52,775 nucleotides of DNA from NCBI RefSeq assembly GCF_900163815.1, contig NZ_FUKO01000026.1, positions 1 to 52,775 on the forward strand, in the 5' to 3' direction. The translations under genes and the position numbers were made by a program. This document shows positions 1 through 8,800 of the stretch, in pieces. How positions within the stretch are numbered: the stretch's first letter is position 1; every line of letters starts with the position of its first letter. Below the pieces are notes generated by a model. It was given only the letters and a program-made list of their open reading frames with translations. It ran no database searches and was not told the DNA's origin. Origin of the DNA: Microbacterium esteraromaticum (lineage in GTDB: Bacteria > Actinomycetota > Actinomycetes > Actinomycetales > Microbacteriaceae).

Positions 1-29
1 CCCACGCCCCACGCCCCTCGCCCCGCGCC

Positions 30-247
30 GGCGTCGCAAGTGGTCGCCTCGGGGGTCGGGTGCTGACCATTTGTGACTCCGCTGCGCTGGCGTCCGACGC
101 GCGATGCGTGACGGCGTCGCAAGTGGTCGCCTCGCGGGTCGGATGCTGACCATTTGTGACTCCGATGCGCTGGGTGCCCGATGCGCGATGCGTGCTGGCG
201 TCGCAAGTGGTCGCCTCGAGGGTCGGATGCTGACCATTTGTGACTCC
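30..247. repeat. Three tandem REP-like hairpin elements (83-84 bp period)
   Basis: Three near-identical units each hold an imperfect inverted repeat: left arms at 30-45, 113-128 and 197-212, right arms at 65-80, 148-163 and 232-247. The left arm GGCGTCGCAAGTGGTC pairs with the right arm GACCATTTGTGACTCC; 13 of 16 positions are Watson-Crick, and the others are mostly G-T type. The loop is exactly 19 nt in every copy, and the spacers between hairpins are also conserved. No convincing protein is encoded here. The array lies downstream of the 3' end of the minus-strand gene at 282-1295, so it may act in termination or be a REP-type intergenic element. It has been seen directly; the function is inference. 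Confidence 0.8.
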
Positions 248-281
248 GACGCGCTGGGCACCCGTGCCACGACCCGGGGCA

Positions 282-1295
282 TCAGGCAGTGAGAGCCTTG
301 TGGCGGCGGATCAGCGCGGTGCGCACGATCCCCACGGCGGTTCTCCGGCCGCGGATGTGCGTCGAAGTGAGCCGCACCACTTCCCAGCCGGCCTCCGCGT
401 AGGCGCGATACTTCTCGATGTCGCGATTCCACTGTTCGCGGGAGGTGCGGTGGTGATCGCCTTCGATCTCGACGATGAGCCGATACCTGCGGTATACGAA
501 CTCCGAGATGCCGAGCAGGCGCCCGTTCTCATCGCGGATCTCGACGTCAAGCTCGGGAGTGGGAAGTCCAGCATCCTCCGCATCGAGCCGGTACTCCGTC
601 TCGAGAGGCGACGCGCTGCCCGTGCGCGCTCTGGCCAGCGCCGCGCGCAGTCTCGCGACGCCCTTCTGCGGCCCGGCTTCGATGGCATCCTGCAGATCGG
701 CGAGTGTGGCATCCGCTCGCTCCGGATGCCGAACAGCAAAGGAGTCCCGGGGGATGTGCACGATGGCATCCGCAAGAATCGTCAACTCGCGCTGAGCGAG
801 TTCGCGGCCGAGCATCGCCCACATGGTCGCGGGAGTCATGACTGGAACACCTTTGAACTCCTCGATCTGAACGAAGCGCTCCGCGAGCCTGCGCCCTTTC
901 ACACCTTTGCCGCGAGGCGCGGTGCGCGGCGTGATCACCCCGACCTCGAGATCGTCCTTCCGGCGACGATCCCGCGCGGCGCCGAGCGGGTATCCGCGCA
1001 GCACGGCGGCACTGCGGCCGCAGATGAACGCACCGGCGGGCATCACCTGCATGTACGTGAGCACCCTGGAAAGCAGCTCCTCCGCCCGGCGGCGGCTCAG
1101 TGCGAGTGGCCCAAAGTCCTGGTCGAGTCTCTTCTTCTCGGCGGCGATGTCGGCGTGCGTCCGGCGAGTGCCGTGGAAGGGCTTCTGCAGGTCGTTGCCT
1201 CGCAGTCGTCGTCGTGTGAGCCCCTGAGCCATCGCCTGCGAAGTGCTGAAGCGGACGCCGAGCTGCGGCGGCAGGGGTGAGTGCTTCTTCGGCAT
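282..1295 (-). CDS. AbiEi-like protein with C-terminal DUF559 endonuclease-like domain
   Basis: A 337-residue protein. The start is taken at the ATG (MPKKHSPLPP) because upstream codons give low-complexity, non-protein-like sequence; no strong Shine-Dalgarno is visible. The first ~200 residues resemble the transcriptional-regulator-like AbiEi/DUF4095 type seen in many actinobacterial genes (CGRSAAVLRGYPLG, followed by VPVMTPATMWAML). The last ~110 residues look like the DUF559/Vsr-like nuclease fold: SPLETEYRL, then a central LIVEIEGDHHR motif with acidic and His residues and a WEVVRLT strand. Such proteins are common in Microbacteriaceae and usually stand alone. No AbiEii nucleotidyltransferase partner is next to it, so a toxin-antitoxin role is not supported here. 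Nuclease activity is inferred from fold only. Confidence 0.7.
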   Translation of the reverse strand: MPKKHSPLPPQLGVRFSTSQAMAQGLTRRRLRGNDLQKPFHGTRRTHADIAAEKKRLDQDFGPLALSRRRAEELLSRVLTYMQVMPAGAFICGRSAAVLRGYPLGAARDRRRKDDLEVGVITPRTAPRGKGVKGRRLAERFVQIEEFKGVPVMTPATMWAMLGRELAQRELTILADAIVHIPRDSFAVRHPERADATLADLQDAIEAGPQKGVARLRAALARARTGSASPLETEYRLDAEDAGLPTPELDVEIRDENGRLLGISEFVYRRYRLIVEIEGDHHRTSREQWNRDIEKYRAYAEAGWEVVRLTSTHIRGRRTAVGIVRTALIRRHKALTA

Positions 1296-1472
1296 GTGCT
1301 CACTCTGTGTCAGGCCGATGACCTCCAATCGCCAGGACGCCACAACCTGTGCAGAGCTTCCCGCAACCACCAAGATGTGCAGAACGAAGCTCATGCCCCG
1401 ACTCTTGAGCGTCGGAGTGCCAGGTGGCCGCGATTCATCGCGCAAGAAGGCAATTCGGCACCCCGACGCGTC

Positions 1473-1537
1473 AAGGCACCGAGTCAAGACACCGAGGCAG
1501 GGCACCGAGGTAAGACACCGAGGCAAGGCGACGAGTC
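1473..1537. repeat. 13-bp minisatellite, five copies
   Basis: Five consecutive 13-mers with consensus AAGRCACCGAGKC at 1473-1485, 1486-1498, 1499-1511, 1512-1524 and 1525-1537; the outer copies are the most diverged. It lies in the 452-bp gap (1296-1747) between the divergent gene pair, about 27 bp upstream of the likely rplM promoter. No gene is supported in this gap. Confidence 0.8.
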
Positions 1538-1563
1538 GGAGGCACCTCGCGCAGCACGAGAGG

Positions 1564-1592
1564 TTGGGTAGGGCAGTCGGATGCTGTAAGCT
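1564..1592 (+). promoter_or_regulatory. Candidate promoter for rplM-rpsI-glmM
   Basis: TTGGGT at 1564-1569 and TAAGCT at 1587-1592 are separated by exactly 17 bp, an acceptable actinobacterial sigma-70 type pair. A start site near 1599 would leave an rplM leader of about 150 nt, long enough for ribosomal-protein autoregulation, but I did not recognise a known leader RNA. Prediction from sequence only. Confidence 0.4.
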
Positions 1593-1747
1593 ATCCCCTT
1601 GGTGCCTATTGTCCAGCTTGTCTGAGCATCGGCACGACGAACGTGAGCCCTCCACTGGCGTGTTCCCCAGTCTCCCAAAGAGACAGAGAACCACCCCGGA
1701 GTGGGATTCACGAACCTCTCCGTTCGAATCAAGAAAGCAGCACTATT

Positions 1748-2194
1748 GTGACGCGCACATTCACCCCGAAGGCCGGGCAGATCCAGCGTGACTGGGTCGT
1801 CATCGACGCAACCGACGTCGTTCTCGGCCGCCTGGCTTCGCACGCAGCAGCAATCCTGCGCGGCAAGAACAAGCCGACCTTCGCTCCTCACGTCGACGTG
1901 GGCGACTTCGTCGTCATCGTCAACGCAGACAAGGTCGCTCTCACGGGACAGAAGCTCCAGAAGAAGATGGCTTACCGCCACTCCGGCTACCCGGGCGGTC
2001 TGACGGCTGTCTCCTACGCCGAGCTCCTCGAGAAGAACCCGGTTCGCGCCGTGGAGAAGGCCGTTCGCGGCATGCTCCCGAAGAACACCCTGGGGCGCCA
2101 GCAGCTGTCGAAGCTCAAGGTGTACGTCGGTGCTGAGCACCCGCACGCCGCTCAGCAGCCCACGCCGTACACCCTCGACCAGGTCGCCCAGTAA
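1748..2194 (+). CDS. rplM: 50S ribosomal protein L13
   Basis: A 148-residue protein of full family length. It binds 23S rRNA early in 50S assembly. Clear L13 motifs are present: [16 protein letters not shown] near the N-terminus, [16 protein letters not shown] in the middle, [13 protein letters not shown], and [14 protein letters not shown] before the C-terminus. The GTG start ([10 protein letters not shown]) is chosen because it matches the usual actinobacterial N-terminus; reading further upstream adds unrelated sequence. rpsI follows after 26 bp, the classical rplM-rpsI pair, and glmM is very likely cotranscribed. Confidence 0.97.
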   Translation: MTRTFTPKAGQIQRDWVVIDATDVVLGRLASHAAAILRGKNKPTFAPHVDVGDFVVIVNADKVALTGQKLQKKMAYRHSGYPGGLTAVSYAELLEKNPVRAVEKAVRGMLPKNTLGRQQLSKLKVYVGAEHPHAAQQPTPYTLDQVAQ

Positions 2195-2220
2195 GCGCCG
2201 TAAAGACTAAGGACATACTC

Positions 2221-2706
2221 GTGGCTGACATCCAGGACACCACCGAATTCCCGCAGAACTTCTCCACCTCGAGCCCTGAGGCCGAGGCTGTGGAGTCTGC
2301 TCCTCGCCCCGTGCTCTCCGTGCCGGGTGCCGCTGTGGGCCGTCGCAAGCAGGCTATTGCCCGCGTGCGTCTGATCCCCGGCTCGGGCACCATCACGGTC
2401 AACGGCCGCACGCTCGAGGACTACTTCCCGAACAAGCTGCACCAGCAGCTGATCAACGACCCGTTCACCGCGCTGAACCTCGCCGGTGCATACGACGTCA
2501 TCGCCCGCATCTCGGGTGGCGGCGACTCCGGTCAGGCCGGCGCACTGCGCCTCGGCATCGCCCGTGCCCTGAACGGCATCGATGTCGAGAACAACCGCCC
2601 GACCCTCAAGAAGGCCGGCTTCCTCTCGCGCGACGCCCGCGTCATCGAGCGCAAGAAGGCTGGTCTCAAGAAGGCCCGCAAGGCTCCTCAGTACTCGAAG
2701 CGCTGA
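2221..2706 (+). CDS. rpsI: 30S ribosomal protein S9
   Basis: A 161-residue protein with a GTG start preceded by AAGGAC. The N-terminal ~38 residues are an acidic actinobacterial extension. The conserved S9 core begins at [17 protein letters not shown] and runs through TINGR-like [31 protein letters not shown], and the C-terminal [12 protein letters not shown] tail. That basic tail reaches the P-site tRNA in the family. It sits between rplM and glmM, with only 17 bp to the glmM start. Confidence 0.97.
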   Translation: MADIQDTTEFPQNFSTSSPEAEAVESAPRPVLSVPGAAVGRRKQAIARVRLIPGSGTITVNGRTLEDYFPNKLHQQLINDPFTALNLAGAYDVIARISGGGDSGQAGALRLGIARALNGIDVENNRPTLKKAGFLSRDARVIERKKAGLKKARKAPQYSKR

Positions 2707-2723
2707 TCCGCGCAGTTCCTTCA

Positions 2724-4085
2724 ATGGCACTGTTCGGTACGGACGGCGTGCGAGGGCTTGCCAATGGCACCCTCACCGCTGAACTTGCGCTCAACCTGGC
2801 CCAGGCGACTGCTGTCGTCCTGGGCCAGGGCCGTATCGCCGACGCGCGTCGCACTGTCGGCAAACGGCTCACCGCGGTGGTCGCTCGCGACCCGCGGATC
2901 TCGGGTCACTTCCTCAGCGCTGCTGTCGAGGCTGGTCTCGCGTCATCGGGCGTGGATGTGCTGGATGCCGGCACCTTGCCGACCCCGGCGACAGCATTTC
3001 TGATCTCCGACATCGACGCCGACTTCGGCGTGATGATCTCGGCATCGCACAACCCAGCGCCCGACAACGGCATCAAGATCTTCGCCCGTGGAGGCGTCAA
3101 GCTGCCCGACGAGGTCGAGCAGCGCATCGAAGAGACGATGCTGGCGGGTACCAAGCTGCAGCCGACCGGTGGCGACGTGGGGCGCGTGATGCGCTTCTCG
3201 GATGCCGAAGATCGCTACGTGCTGCACCTGCTGGGCTCGCTGCCGCACCGGCTGGACGGCATCCATGTGGTGCTCGACTGCGCCAATGGCGCAGCATCCG
3301 GAGCCTCTCCCGAGGTCTTCACCAGCGCGGGCGCCAAGGTCACCGTGATCGGCGCCAACCCTGACGGTCTGAACATCAACGACGGTGTCGGATCGACTCA
3401 CCTCGACAAGCTGGCTGCCGAGGTCGTGCGCGTCGGCGCCGACGTCGGCATCGCTCATGACGGGGATGCTGACCGCTGCCTCGCGGTGGATGCTGACGGC
3501 AATATCGTCGACGGCGACCAGATCATGGCCGTGCTGGCCGTGGCGATGAAGAGCCGCGGCAAACTCGTCGACGACACCCTGGTGACGACCGTGATGAGCA
3601 ACCTCGGGCTGCACATCGCCATGCGCGAGCAAGGCATCACCGTGCGCAAGACCGGTGTCGGCGACCGCTACGTGCTCGAAGACATGAACCGCGGCAAGTA
3701 CTCGCTGGGCGGTGAGCAGTCGGGCCATGTCATCATGAGCGACTTCGCCACCACCGGTGACGGCCTGCTCACGGGGCTGCACCTGGTCGCTGAGATGGCC
3801 CGTCAGAAGAAGACGCTGGCCCAGCTCACCTCGATCATGACGATCTACCCGCAGGTGATGATCAACGTGAAGGACGTCGACAAAGACGCCGTTTCGGATC
3901 ACTCCGCTGTGCAAGACGCGGTCAAGGCCGTCGAGGAAGACCTCGGTGCATCCGGTCGCGTGCTGCTGCGCAAGTCGGGAACGGAGCCGCTCGTGCGGGT
4001 GATGGTCGAAGCAGCGGATGCTGAGACAGCCAGTGCCCATGCGGAGGCCCTCGCCTCGGTCGTGCGTCAGCACCTGGCTCTGTGA
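2724..4085 (+). CDS. glmM: Phosphoglucosamine mutase
   Basis: A 453-residue cytoplasmic enzyme that interconverts glucosamine-6-phosphate and glucosamine-1-phosphate, on the path to UDP-GlcNAc and peptidoglycan. Four phosphohexomutase signatures are present: [11 protein letters not shown] at the N-terminus, the catalytic serine loop ISASHNP (phosphorylated Ser about residue 108), the metal loop DGDADR (246-251), and the sugar and phosphate loops GGEQSGH and [14 protein letters not shown]. It follows rpsI closely and is probably in the ribosomal operon. Its last codons are duplicated about 1.15 kb downstream, where a foreign islet has been inserted. The glmS gene that makes its substrate is at the other end of the window. 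Confidence 0.97.
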   Translation: MALFGTDGVRGLANGTLTAELALNLAQATAVVLGQGRIADARRTVGKRLTAVVARDPRISGHFLSAAVEAGLASSGVDVLDAGTLPTPATAFLISDIDADFGVMISASHNPAPDNGIKIFARGGVKLPDEVEQRIEETMLAGTKLQPTGGDVGRVMRFSDAEDRYVLHLLGSLPHRLDGIHVVLDCANGAASGASPEVFTSAGAKVTVIGANPDGLNINDGVGSTHLDKLAAEVVRVGADVGIAHDGDADRCLAVDADGNIVDGDQIMAVLAVAMKSRGKLVDDTLVTTVMSNLGLHIAMREQGITVRKTGVGDRYVLEDMNRGKYSLGGEQSGHVIMSDFATTGDGLLTGLHLVAEMARQKKTLAQLTSIMTIYPQVMINVKDVDKDAVSDHSAVQDAVKAVEEDLGASGRVLLRKSGTEPLVRVMVEAADAETASAHAEALASVVRQHLAL

Positions 4086-4092
4086 CAGCGGG
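4062..4092 (+). repeat. 31-bp direct repeat, upstream copy (glmM 3' end)
   Basis: Identical over 31 bp to 5213-5243. It covers the last eight codons of glmM, the TGA stop, and the GTGACAGCGGG that would start the vanZ gene. Together the two copies bracket the islet. Confidence 0.9.
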
Positions 4093-5212
4093 TTTCTGAG
4101 TCGCGGACCGAGCGTTCAGCGTCCGCAATGTCGTCGGCGCGATCTACCATCGTGAGCATGAAATCCCCGTGGCCGAACAACAGGCTGAAGAGCTTAGGTC
4201 GGCATATTCGCGACGAAACGCCTATACCTCCTGAGTTGCCGCAGTACGACGAGGTCATGCTTTGGTACAACGATGTCGCTGCGGAGGTCCAGCGGTCGAT
4301 CGAGACACTGGATTGGAAGCCGCTTCTGGGGAATCGCCCCTAGGAGGTGACCTCACGTTCAAAGACGCTAGATACGCTTCGACAGAAGCTGCAACGTGAT
4401 TCGGGTACGCCGCTGCCATCAGTCCAGGACGTGGCTGGAGTGCGCTTCGAAGGCGAGATGTCGCTGGATGAGCAGGATGCGGTCGCACACGCCATTGCGG
4501 GAATGTACGGACAGGATCCGTCAAGCGTCAAAGACATGCGTGCGCAACCTCACAGTGGCTATCGCGCTGTGCATGTGTGGTTGCGGCTGCCAGCTCGCGT
4601 CGAAGTTCAGGTACGGACGCATATGCAGGGTGCGTGGGCCAACGTGTATGAGGCAGCGGCAGATGTCTTCGGACGCGATATTCGGTATCGAGTTCGTCCT
4701 GATGACCCCGTGCAGCGCAACATCGTCGACTCGCTGCAGAGCCTTTCCGTCGTAGCGACCGCCAAGATGGAGGAGGAGCGCAACAGCAAGGCGCGCGAGC
4801 TACTCAGGCTGCAGGAATATGCCGATGCCGGATCTCCGATCTTCGACAAACAGGTGCGCGATAGACTGGAAGCCGAGTGGAAGCGGGGACGCACTTCGGA
4901 GAACGAGTTTCGAGATGCGCTCCGCAAACTTCATGATCAGTTCAGAACAATGCAAGGGGGGCCGGTGACAGTGTCGGGATTCGTTATCGAGTACTACCGT
5001 CCCACTGGCGTGCACCGAGTGCATGAGTTCCCGGGTGCAGAGGGTTACCGGGATGCGATGCGATACCGGCTGCAGCTCGAAGGCGAGCGGACTGACTCTG
5101 ACTGGGAGATCGTCTCTCTCAACAGTTCATCGCTCGAGGCGTTGAAGAGTACTCACTCGCGCTATTTTGCTGTCGAGGACGAGCGGCAGTCAGCGTGAGG
5201 CTTGCCGCGGTT
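4086..5212 (+). mobile_element. Foreign islet inserted at the glmM 3' end
   Basis: About 1.1 kb between two direct repeats of the glmM terminus. One sampled 60-base line inside (4501-4560) has 33 G/C, against 43 of 60 in a sampled glmM line (3421-3480). The only gene is the interrupted RelA/SpoT-domain gene. No integrase or inverted terminal repeats are visible, so it is either a relic of a site-specific element or was imported by homologous recombination. Confidence 0.65.
4158..5198 (+). pseudogene. RelA/SpoT-domain (alarmone synthetase-like) gene interrupted by an in-frame amber codon
   Basis: One reading frame is split by TAG at 4341-4343. The first part (MKSPWPNNRLKSLG...) and the second part (EVTSRSKTLDTLRQKL...) are in the same frame and together match one RelA/SpoT nucleotidyltransferase-like family. 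Family members usually read P-Tyr-Glu-Val-Thr at this point, so a Tyr codon probably became TAG. Visible synthetase motifs are RSKTLDTLRQKLQR, DVAGVRF, HSGYRAVHVWLRL and VEVQVRT. An AGGAGGTG sequence overlaps the stop, but no start codon lies at proper distance; GTG at 4347 lies inside it. The product, if made, would lack about 60 N-terminal residues. An ATG at 4158 or a GTG at 4152 could start the intact ancestor. Lower GC than its neighbours suggests transfer. No enzymatic activity can be claimed. Confidence 0.8.
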
Positions 5213-5243
5213 GTGCGTCAGCACCTGGCTCTGTGACAGCGGG
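5198..5243 (+). repeat. Diverged copy of the glmM 3' end plus 31-bp repeat
   Basis: Reading from 5198 gives [11 protein letters not shown] followed by stop, matching the glmM C-terminus [11 protein letters not shown] with one change. The last 31 bp (5213-5243) are identical to 4062-4092. This is a second, orphan glmM tail, now lying directly upstream of the vanZ gene. Confidence 0.85.
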
Positions 5244-5679
5244 GTCGTCGAGACGTGACGCCGCGGTGCCCCGGTGGCGCCGCGCGCCCGGCTGGGTGGC
5301 CGTCTATGGTGTTGCTCTGGCGCTGATCGCATTCTGGCCGGAGCCGGTGGATTCCAGTGCGGGCGCGCTGCTGCGGTGGATCACCAAGACGGTTCCTGGG
5401 CTGACCTACGCGCGAATCGAGTTCGGGTCGAACATTCTGCTGTTCGTGCCCCTGGGCATCGGACTCGCTCTGCTGATGCCGCGCTTACGCTATCTCGTCA
5501 TGCCGATCGCACTGCTGGTATCGCTGGGGATCGAGGCCGCACAGGCGATCTTTCTTGCCGCTCGAACCCCGAGCATCTACGACATCGTCGCGAACGTCTC
5601 GGGCGCGTGCCTCGGGCTCGTCATCATCGTCGCCGCGCAGGAGTGGCGAAAACGCGCGCGAAATCAATCGCTTAAATAA
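5233..5679 (+). CDS. VanZ-like membrane protein (copy A)
   Basis: A 148-residue integral membrane protein of the VanZ-like family, whose cellular function is not settled (linked in some bacteria to glycopeptide tolerance). Four hydrophobic segments are visible: WVAVYGVALALIAFWP, FGSNILLFVPLGIGLALLMP, LVMPIALLVSLGIEAAQAIF and IVANVSGACLGLVIIVAA. The N-x5-F-V-P-L-G and S-L-x-I-E-x2-Q motifs are typical of VanZ. The GTG start overlaps the stop of the orphan glmM tail as GTGA. The ancestral arrangement was therefore glmM overlapping vanZ, before the islet separated them. A paralogue lies at 34489-34968. Confidence 0.85.
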   Translation: MTAGSSRRDAAVPRWRRAPGWVAVYGVALALIAFWPEPVDSSAGALLRWITKTVPGLTYARIEFGSNILLFVPLGIGLALLMPRLRYLVMPIALLVSLGIEAAQAIFLAARTPSIYDIVANVSGACLGLVIIVAAQEWRKRARNQSLK

Positions 5680-5854
5680 CGAACCAGTAACGATAGCTGC
5701 GGGGGTGTAGGTCGCCAATGCTCCCCATGCACTAGCGTTTGAGTCGCATCGATTCAACTCCCGAGTGAACGATGCGCAACTGGGGCTGGAATGTCGTGAC
5801 CATCGTGGGGATGGTTATCAGCGGCAGACCAGAAATCTAGGGTTTGGGGACCCA

Positions 5855-8800
5855 ATGGGGATTTTTTCTGCGACGAAATTTGCGCGCAACGCGCGCATCG
5901 CCGCAATCGCTGTACTCTCGTCGGCACTGATGTTCGGTGGGGCCAGCGTTGCTCTTGCCGAGGGCGCGAATACGCCCGACGTGTCTCCGTCCACGGAGCC
6001 GACGGCGCCCGTTGCCACCGAGCAGCCCGCAGAGCCGCAGGCTCCTGCCGAGCAGCCGCCAGCTGAGCAGCCGCCCGCCGAGACACCGCCACCGGCCAAG
6101 TCGACGCCCCCCTCCGAGCGGCCCGCGCCTCCGGCCGAGGCCACGCCGCCGGCCGAGCAGAGCACCCCGCCTGCTGAGCAGCCAGCGCCTCCCGCTGACG
6201 ATGCAGACGAGGCCACCCAGTCGAGGAAGGCCGAAGTTCCTGCACTGCGCTGGCAGGCAATCGACGCCGAAGGCCGCATCGTCGCGGGCACGACGCTCAC
6301 CCTGCAGGGCCCTCGCGATGCCGACGTCACCGATCGCGGAAACGACGAACAGTGGGCAGATTCCCCCGAGGCAACTGTGCTCGACAACGTCGGTCAGGCC
6401 AATTACGACGGTGCTGACCTCGACCCGGCTCCCGGCCTGTTCCGCATCGAGAGCTTCGCCGACGATGACACCCCTGACGTCTCTGTTCCGGTGGATGTCG
6501 CCTTTGACTACCGGGTGCGAGTTCTCGAGGCAGATGGTTTCTTGACGGCGGATGCTACGGACTGGGCCTCGCTTACCGTTCTCACCGACGACACGGTGAA
6601 ACCGACGGACGTAACGCTTCAGGCTGCGCCCGCCGCTCGGTCAAATGATGCGATCGTCACCCCGATGCTCGTCGGTCCTGACGGCCCGGGCGTCACCAAG
6701 CCTTATCTCTACTGGGAGGTGCGCGACACCACCGGGAACGCGCTGCGCGGCGGTGCGACTCTTGAGGTGCAGGGCCCTCGCACATCCAATTACAACTGGT
6801 GGCGCGGTGAATACAACGTGAAGTGGAACTCGTCGGTCACCGTGACCGACTGCGTCTCCACACCCTGCACCGGAGCCGATCAGGATCCGGATCCGGGCGA
6901 GTTCCTGGTGATGAACATCGGGTCGCACCGCGTGTCCGATAGCAACCGCTATCGGGTTCGCCAGCAGACCGCTCCGGCCGGATACACCTTTACTGACACG
7001 AACAACGACTGGGTTACGATCCCGGGCTCGCGCAACACGCCCTCCGGCTGGACCGCCGACGGCACCTACGACTTCGGTGACTTCATGGTGAAGAAGATCC
7101 CGCCGATGTCGCCGGTTTGCACGGCCGGACAGATCTACGGCGTCACCGCGGCAGGACAGCTCCGAGCGATTTCGTCAGCGGGCGTTGTGACACCCCTCGG
7201 AACGAAGGCCTCGGGTGTATCGATCTTCAATGGTCTCGGCATCGGCAGTGGCGGCTCCCCCGTGTACGCCATAGAGCGAACAGACACGAGTGGCACCGCC
7301 CAGAACGCGACCGTGTGGGTCTACAACACGACGACGGGCGTCTGGGCCACGACGTCGCAGAGCACGAGCAGCCTCGGCGGCAACAGCGGAACGAACATGG
7401 TCGGTGGGGCCGTCGACCTGAAGACTGGTCTGTACTACTTCGGCGGTTTCACTAGCGACGGTGACTTCAAGGTGTACCAGTACAACCCCAGCGCCGCGAC
7501 CAAGATCAAGTTCAAGGGGACTATCGTCACCGAGAGCAACTCCAGCGCTAACGGCGATATCGCCTTCAACGCGAACGGCGACCTCTTCGTCGTGCACGGA
7601 AATGGCAATCAGACCACCATCTACAGCGTCACCGCCGCGAACCTGGCAGCAGCCAATGGTGGCAACATCGCCTCATCGAAATCCGCAACGGTCACGACCA
7701 TGACTGACGTCAACGGTGTCGCTTTCGACTCCGCCGGCCGCGCCTACCTCGGCAGCGGCTCGCAGATGAAGTCTTTTGCAATGCCGGGCTTCACTGGCGA
7801 GCAGAACGTGGTGACATCCGGGCTGGGCACCAGCGACCTCGCTTCGTGCTCTTCGCCAGCGACGATCACCGTCCAGAAGTTCGTCCAGGGGGGCCGGGTG
7901 AGCAGCGGCGACCAGTTCAAGCTCACCCTCTCTCAGGGCACGACCGAGTTGGGCACGGCGGTCACAACCGGTAGCGCGGTCGGCCTGCAGAACGAACAGG
8001 TTGGTCCTCAGCCCACGGTGCGGGGCGTCACCCTGTCCTTCAAGGAAGCGGCGGCGGGTACGACCGTCCTCAGCAACTATGTGTCGAGCTGGACTTGCCT
8101 CGCTGACGGTGAGCCGATGAGCAACGGTCAAGGCACTTCTGGGAGCGTCACGATTCCAGCGAGTGGCGACGTTATCGAATGTCGCATCACGAATGCCCCG
8201 TTGATCGCCACCGTGAACGTATCCAAAACGGTGCTCGACACCAATGGCGAGAATCCTCAGCCCGGCGCGGGGTGGACAGTAGGTGCGGCTCCCTCGCTCG
8301 CAACGATCGTCTCGACGCCGACGGGAATCACGCAGTCGACGAATGCTCAGGGCAACGCAGCATGGTCGCTGAAGTTCAAGAATGCGGCTGATAAGACGAA
8401 TGTCTCTGTGTCAGAGGTTCAGAAGCCTGGCTACGAGTTCGTCAGCGGACAATGCCTGATCGAAAGCCTTGACGGTAGCTTCACTGAAGTTGACCTTCAG
8501 GGGCCCGCCGCGCAGGCCTTGACCGACATCAAGCCCGGCGATGACGTCGATTGCGCCTACGTGAACAAGAAGATCCCTGGCTCGATCTCCTGGCAGAAGG
8601 TCACAAACGACACCCCGGCTACCAACATCGGCGGCAGCACGTGGACTGTCCAAGGGCCCGACATCGCCGGACCTACTGCGACCGTCGCAGACTGCGTCGG
8701 CGCGAATGCGGCGGCGTGCGCAGCATCCGCTGACAAGGACCACCGCGCCGGGTACCTGCAGGTCACCGGTCTCGCCTGGGGCACCTACACGATCACCGAG

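Noticed and set aside
30..247. CRISPR array
   Set aside because: Only three units, spacers are conserved rather than unique, and there are no cas genes.
104..292. Short protein from the REP-like array (two similar halves)
   Set aside because: The internal repetition is the DNA repeat itself, and no ribosome binding site or family is seen.
2943..4073. Open frame on the minus strand within glmM
   Set aside because: His/Asp/Val-rich composition without motifs; glmM is unmistakable on the other strand.
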